Shown here in pieces: positions 6,729 to 8,345 of a DNA stretch of 8,345 nucleotides. The translations under genes were made by a program, and so were the position numbers. The stretch's first letter is position 1. Every line of letters starts with the position of its first letter. The notes under the pieces were generated by a model. The model was not told the DNA's origin and did no database searches. It saw only the letters and a list, made by a program, of their open reading frames with translations. The stretch comes from Lachnospiraceae bacterium. GTDB lineage: Bacteria; Bacillota; Clostridia; Lachnospirales; Lachnospiraceae. The DNA lies in contig JAILNW010000191.1 in NCBI GenBank assembly GCA_024691145.1, forward strand, positions 1 through 8,345, in the 5' to 3' direction.

Positions 6729-6787
6729 CTCTCTACTACGGGTTTGGGTTTAATGATAGTGGAGGGTTAATATAAATCTTAACATCT
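6683..6787 (-). ncRNA. Candidate C-rich small regulatory RNA
   Basis: About 105 bases read leftwards between a sigma-A-like promoter (6821-6793) and a clear intrinsic terminator (6728-6683). No open frame of note lies on this strand, so it is probably non-coding. The RNA would carry four CCC motifs: AACCCTCC (6768-6761), AACCCAAA (6750-6743), AACCCG (6744-6739) and TTCCCGC in the terminator loop (6712-6706). Such exposed C-rich stretches are known from Gram-positive small RNAs such as RsaE/RoxS, which pair with G-rich ribosome binding sites. A short GTTAA/TTAAC stem lies at the 5' end (6783-6779 with 6770-6766). The stem linking 6766-6757 with 6738-6729 pairs better as plus-strand RNA (two G-U) than minus (two A-C mismatches), which argues somewhat against this strand. 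Both ends are inferred; a family match is not known to me. Confidence 0.4.
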
Positions 6788-6792
6788 TTAGT

Positions 6793-6821
6793 ATATTATA
6801 TAATTGTGTATAAAATGTGAA
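6793..6821 (-). promoter_or_regulatory. Promoter for the candidate small RNA
   Basis: Minus strand: TTCACA (6821-6816, five of six matches to the -35 consensus), a 17-base spacer, TAATAT (6798-6793). A perfect TATAAT overlaps at 6800-6795 but with a 15-base spacer from the same -35. Transcription would start near 6787. The region is very AT-rich, so chance matches are likely and confidence is moderate. Confidence 0.4.
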
Positions 6822-6830
6822 CACATTTTA
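6811..6830. repeat. Perfect 9+9 bp dyad over the -35 box
   Basis: TAAAATGTG (6811-6819) and CACATTTTA (6822-6830) are perfect inverted repeats with only AA between them. A 2-base centre is poor for an RNA hairpin and typical of a dimeric protein's DNA site. It fully covers the -35 box of the leftward promoter, so it could be its operator. The core TGTG-AA-CACA does not match an operator I can name with confidence. Confidence 0.45.
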
Positions 6831-6960
6831 AAAAAACAGAAAATAATTTACGAAATTTATATAAACTATTAAAAGCATATTAAGATAAGGAATATGTCGT
6901 TTTATGTAGCATAGAAATAATAAAAATAAACCTATATCGACAAATTATACTGAAGAAGAC

Positions 6961-6969
6961 TGATATAAT
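6961..6969 (+). promoter_or_regulatory. Extended -10 promoter of the LysM gene
   Basis: TGATATAAT is a perfect extended -10 element (TG, one base, TATAAT). No good -35 box is at the right distance: TCGACA at 6937-6942 is 21 bases away. Transcription would start near 6976, about 25 bases ahead of the coding start. Confidence 0.55.
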
Positions 6970-7000
6970 GTTACTGTTATAAACATTTCTTGGAGGTATT

Positions 7001-8245
7001 ATGAATATGAGCTTGAGATTACCCAAAAATATAAGGCAGATTGGAAATCCTGATACAAAGGACAGATTGTATATTGAAGATTATGTTATAACATTTATGA
7101 GACAGATTGCTAATGAATACAGTGAAAATAACACTATTTTTATTTTTGTAGGAAAAAACCAGGATATAAGTGAAATTGAAGGACTGGAGTGTACATTTGT
7201 ATATGGCGTAATAAGAATAGAGGTAAATGAACATTTTGAAGGATATTTTTCCAATGAAATACAAAGGCAGATAACAGAAAAAATATCAAAGTATTTTGAT
7301 GATGGTAAAATATTAGGATGGGGTATAATGTCCGGGGAGTTTTTTGAAATTGACCAGAGGATTAATAAAATAAGTGAAGTTAACTTTTGTGATGATAAAA
7401 GCATTTTCTTAATGTATGATTATAATGAAAAATATGAATATATATACAGAAGAACAGATGGAATATTAAAAAGAGAACATGGCTTTTTTATATATTATGA
7501 CAGAAATGAACAGATGCAGAATTATATGCTTGAAGAAAGAGGAAATAAAAGCATAGAACAGGGATATTCCGATGAAGTTACAAAAAAGATAGTTGCTGCT
7601 ACTAATAGGGAAAGTTATGGAAAAGATAGAAAAGTTACCAAGAAAAAGAACGTAAAGAAAAAACAGCTAATAAAAAATAGTTATATGCTAACGATACTTG
7701 TTGTATCTTTAACATTAGCTGGAATTACAAAGAAAATTGATATCAAAAATGTGATAAATAATATAGATTTTAGGAAAACACTACATTTAGTTAATAATAT
7801 ATCTGAAGATAACAATGGAAAAAACAAGATGTTTGATATAGATAAATTGGTAGAAGTTATGAATGAACATAAGTCTTTACCAAAGGAAAAGGTAGAGACT
7901 GCAATGTCAGGTGAAGATAATATGGTCTATGATGAAATTAAAGATGAAGATTTTTTTGATATGAAAGAAATAACATTTGATAAAACTGAGGAAAGTGATG
8001 AGAATTTATTGGAAGATCAAATTGAGAATAATGAGGAAGAAATTGCAGAAACAACAGAAGAGAAAGTAATTAATGAGGATATTGATGATAAGGAGAGAAG
8101 CTATACGGTGTCAAAGGGAGATTCTCTGGTAAGTATAAGCAGAAAAATGTATGGAAATGCGGAAAATGTTAATACTATCATAGAGGCGAATAACATAGAG
8201 GATGAAAATAAGATTTATATAGGTCAGGTGCTGCGTATACCTTAA
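7001..8245 (+). CDS. Bitopic protein: degenerate JAB/MPN-like domain, membrane span, LysM
   Basis: A 414-residue protein of unknown function with three parts. Residues about 8-178 look like a JAB1/MPN fold: LYIEDYVITFMRQIA, then FVYGVIRIEV, GYFSNEIQRQITEKI, KILGWGIMSG and a final GFFIYYDRNEQMQNYM. At the place where active family members carry the metal-binding HxHP after GW (106-107) this protein reads GIMSG, so it should not be a metalloprotease. A very basic stretch (208-225) precedes one membrane span (about 227-243), putting the N-terminal domain inside the cell. A long acidic linker (about 265-365) leads to a C-terminal LysM domain (about 367-413: YTVSKGDSLVSISRKMYG, then IYIGQVLRIP), which binds peptidoglycan outside. 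GGAGG (6992-6996) is 4 bases before ATG 7001 and 10 before the in-frame ATG 7007; either may be the start. The MPN assignment is by eye. Confidence 0.9.
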   Translation: MNMSLRLPKNIRQIGNPDTKDRLYIEDYVITFMRQIANEYSENNTIFIFVGKNQDISEIEGLECTFVYGVIRIEVNEHFEGYFSNEIQRQITEKISKYFDDGKILGWGIMSGEFFEIDQRINKISEVNFCDDKSIFLMYDYNEKYEYIYRRTDGILKREHGFFIYYDRNEQMQNYMLEERGNKSIEQGYSDEVTKKIVAATNRESYGKDRKVTKKKNVKKKQLIKNSYMLTILVVSLTLAGITKKIDIKNVINNIDFRKTLHLVNNISEDNNGKNKMFDIDKLVEVMNEHKSLPKEKVETAMSGEDNMVYDEIKDEDFFDMKEITFDKTEESDENLLEDQIENNEEEIAETTEEKVINEDIDDKERSYTVSKGDSLVSISRKMYGNAENVNTIIEANNIEDENKIYIGQVLRIP

Positions 8246-8270
8246 TTTAAATAAAAATGGAAAAAAATGG

Positions 8271-8298
8271 TGCACACTAACAAAATATAATGTATAAT
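8271..8298 (+). promoter_or_regulatory. Promoter of the gene beyond the right edge
   Basis: TGCACA (8271-8276) and TATAAT (8293-8298) with a 16-base spacer. A second TATAAT overlaps at 8286-8291. The leader would start near 8305. There is no terminator-like hairpin between the LysM stop and this promoter, so read-through from the LysM gene is also possible. Confidence 0.45.
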
Positions 8299-8337
8299 AG
8301 AGAATAGATGATAAAAATATTTTAATTGTAGTTTTAC

Positions 8338-8345
8338 GGAGGAAA
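8338..8345 (+). promoter_or_regulatory. Ribosome binding site at the right edge
   Basis: GGAGGAAA ends the window. With the promoter just upstream, it indicates a plus-strand gene whose start codon lies within about ten bases past the edge. Confidence 0.6.

Larger units (their letters stand above)
6613..7000. other. 388-base gap between recR and the LysM gene
   Basis: The gap holds, left to right: the recR 3' hairpin (6619-6646), a probable minus-strand small RNA with its terminator (6683-6787), its promoter (6793-6821) overlapped by a perfect dyad (6811-6830), and an extended -10 promoter for the next gene (6961-6969). Between about 6831 and 6960 it is plain AT-rich sequence in which I see no gene or convincing structure. 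A 33-codon frame at 6652-6753 has no ribosome binding site and overlaps the hairpins. Confidence 0.6.

Noticed and set aside
6652..6753. A 33-codon plus-strand frame after recR
   Set aside because: No ribosome binding site precedes its ATG, and it runs across the two hairpins, so it is better explained as structured RNA or chance.
6706..6766. Possible G-quadruplex from GGG tracts on the plus strand
   Set aside because: The four GGG tracts are spaced unevenly, with gaps of up to about 30 bases, and are better explained as the complement of C-rich RNA motifs or hairpin loops.
1..8345. Mobile element, CRISPR array, toxin-antitoxin or defence system
   Set aside because: No transposase, integrase, direct-repeat array or paired small toxin-like genes are visible, and the content is core housekeeping genes with uniform composition.

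Overview
The window looks like chromosomal DNA from a low-GC, Gram-positive member of the Clostridia, most likely a Lachnospiraceae. The reasons are an A+T-rich composition, strong AAGGAGG-type ribosome binding sites, consensus sigma-A promoters, the Firmicutes gene order dnaX-ybaB-recR, and a LysM protein directly after recR that I recall from Lachnospiraceae genomes. The family assignment is from memory and was not tested against a database.

Layout. (1) Bases 1-705: the 3' part of a membrane protein of unknown function, open at the left edge. (2) Bases 706-2218: the glycolytic gene pgi, with its own promoter, a dyad over the -10 box, two further dyads in the leader, and a strong intrinsic terminator. 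(3) Bases 2217-2548, minus strand: a compact 89-residue protein that starts at TTG, with a near-perfect promoter. It converges on pgi and shares the terminator hairpin. (4) Bases 2572-6646: a divergent promoter followed by four tightly spaced genes, namely a CapA-type predicted lipoprotein, dnaX (clamp-loader gamma/tau), ybaB/ebfC (nucleoid-associated) and recR (recombination mediator). The last three are the classic replication and repair cluster. The CapA gene ahead of dnaX is the less usual member. (5) Bases 6613-7000: a 388-base gap holding a recR 3' hairpin, a probable minus-strand small RNA gene (about 105 nt, promoter plus intrinsic terminator, four CCC motifs), a 9+9 bp perfect dyad over that promoter's -35 box, and an extended -10 promoter for the next gene. 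(6) Bases 7001-8245: a bitopic protein with a degenerate JAB/MPN-like cytoplasmic domain, one membrane span, an acidic linker and a C-terminal LysM domain. (7) Bases 8246-8345: a promoter and a ribosome binding site for a gene starting just past the right edge.

Most of the window is housekeeping. I see no mobile element, CRISPR array, tRNA or rRNA. The parts worth a second look are the candidate C-rich small RNA, the MPN-like/LysM transmembrane protein, the TTG-started small gene, and the stacked dyads in front of pgi.
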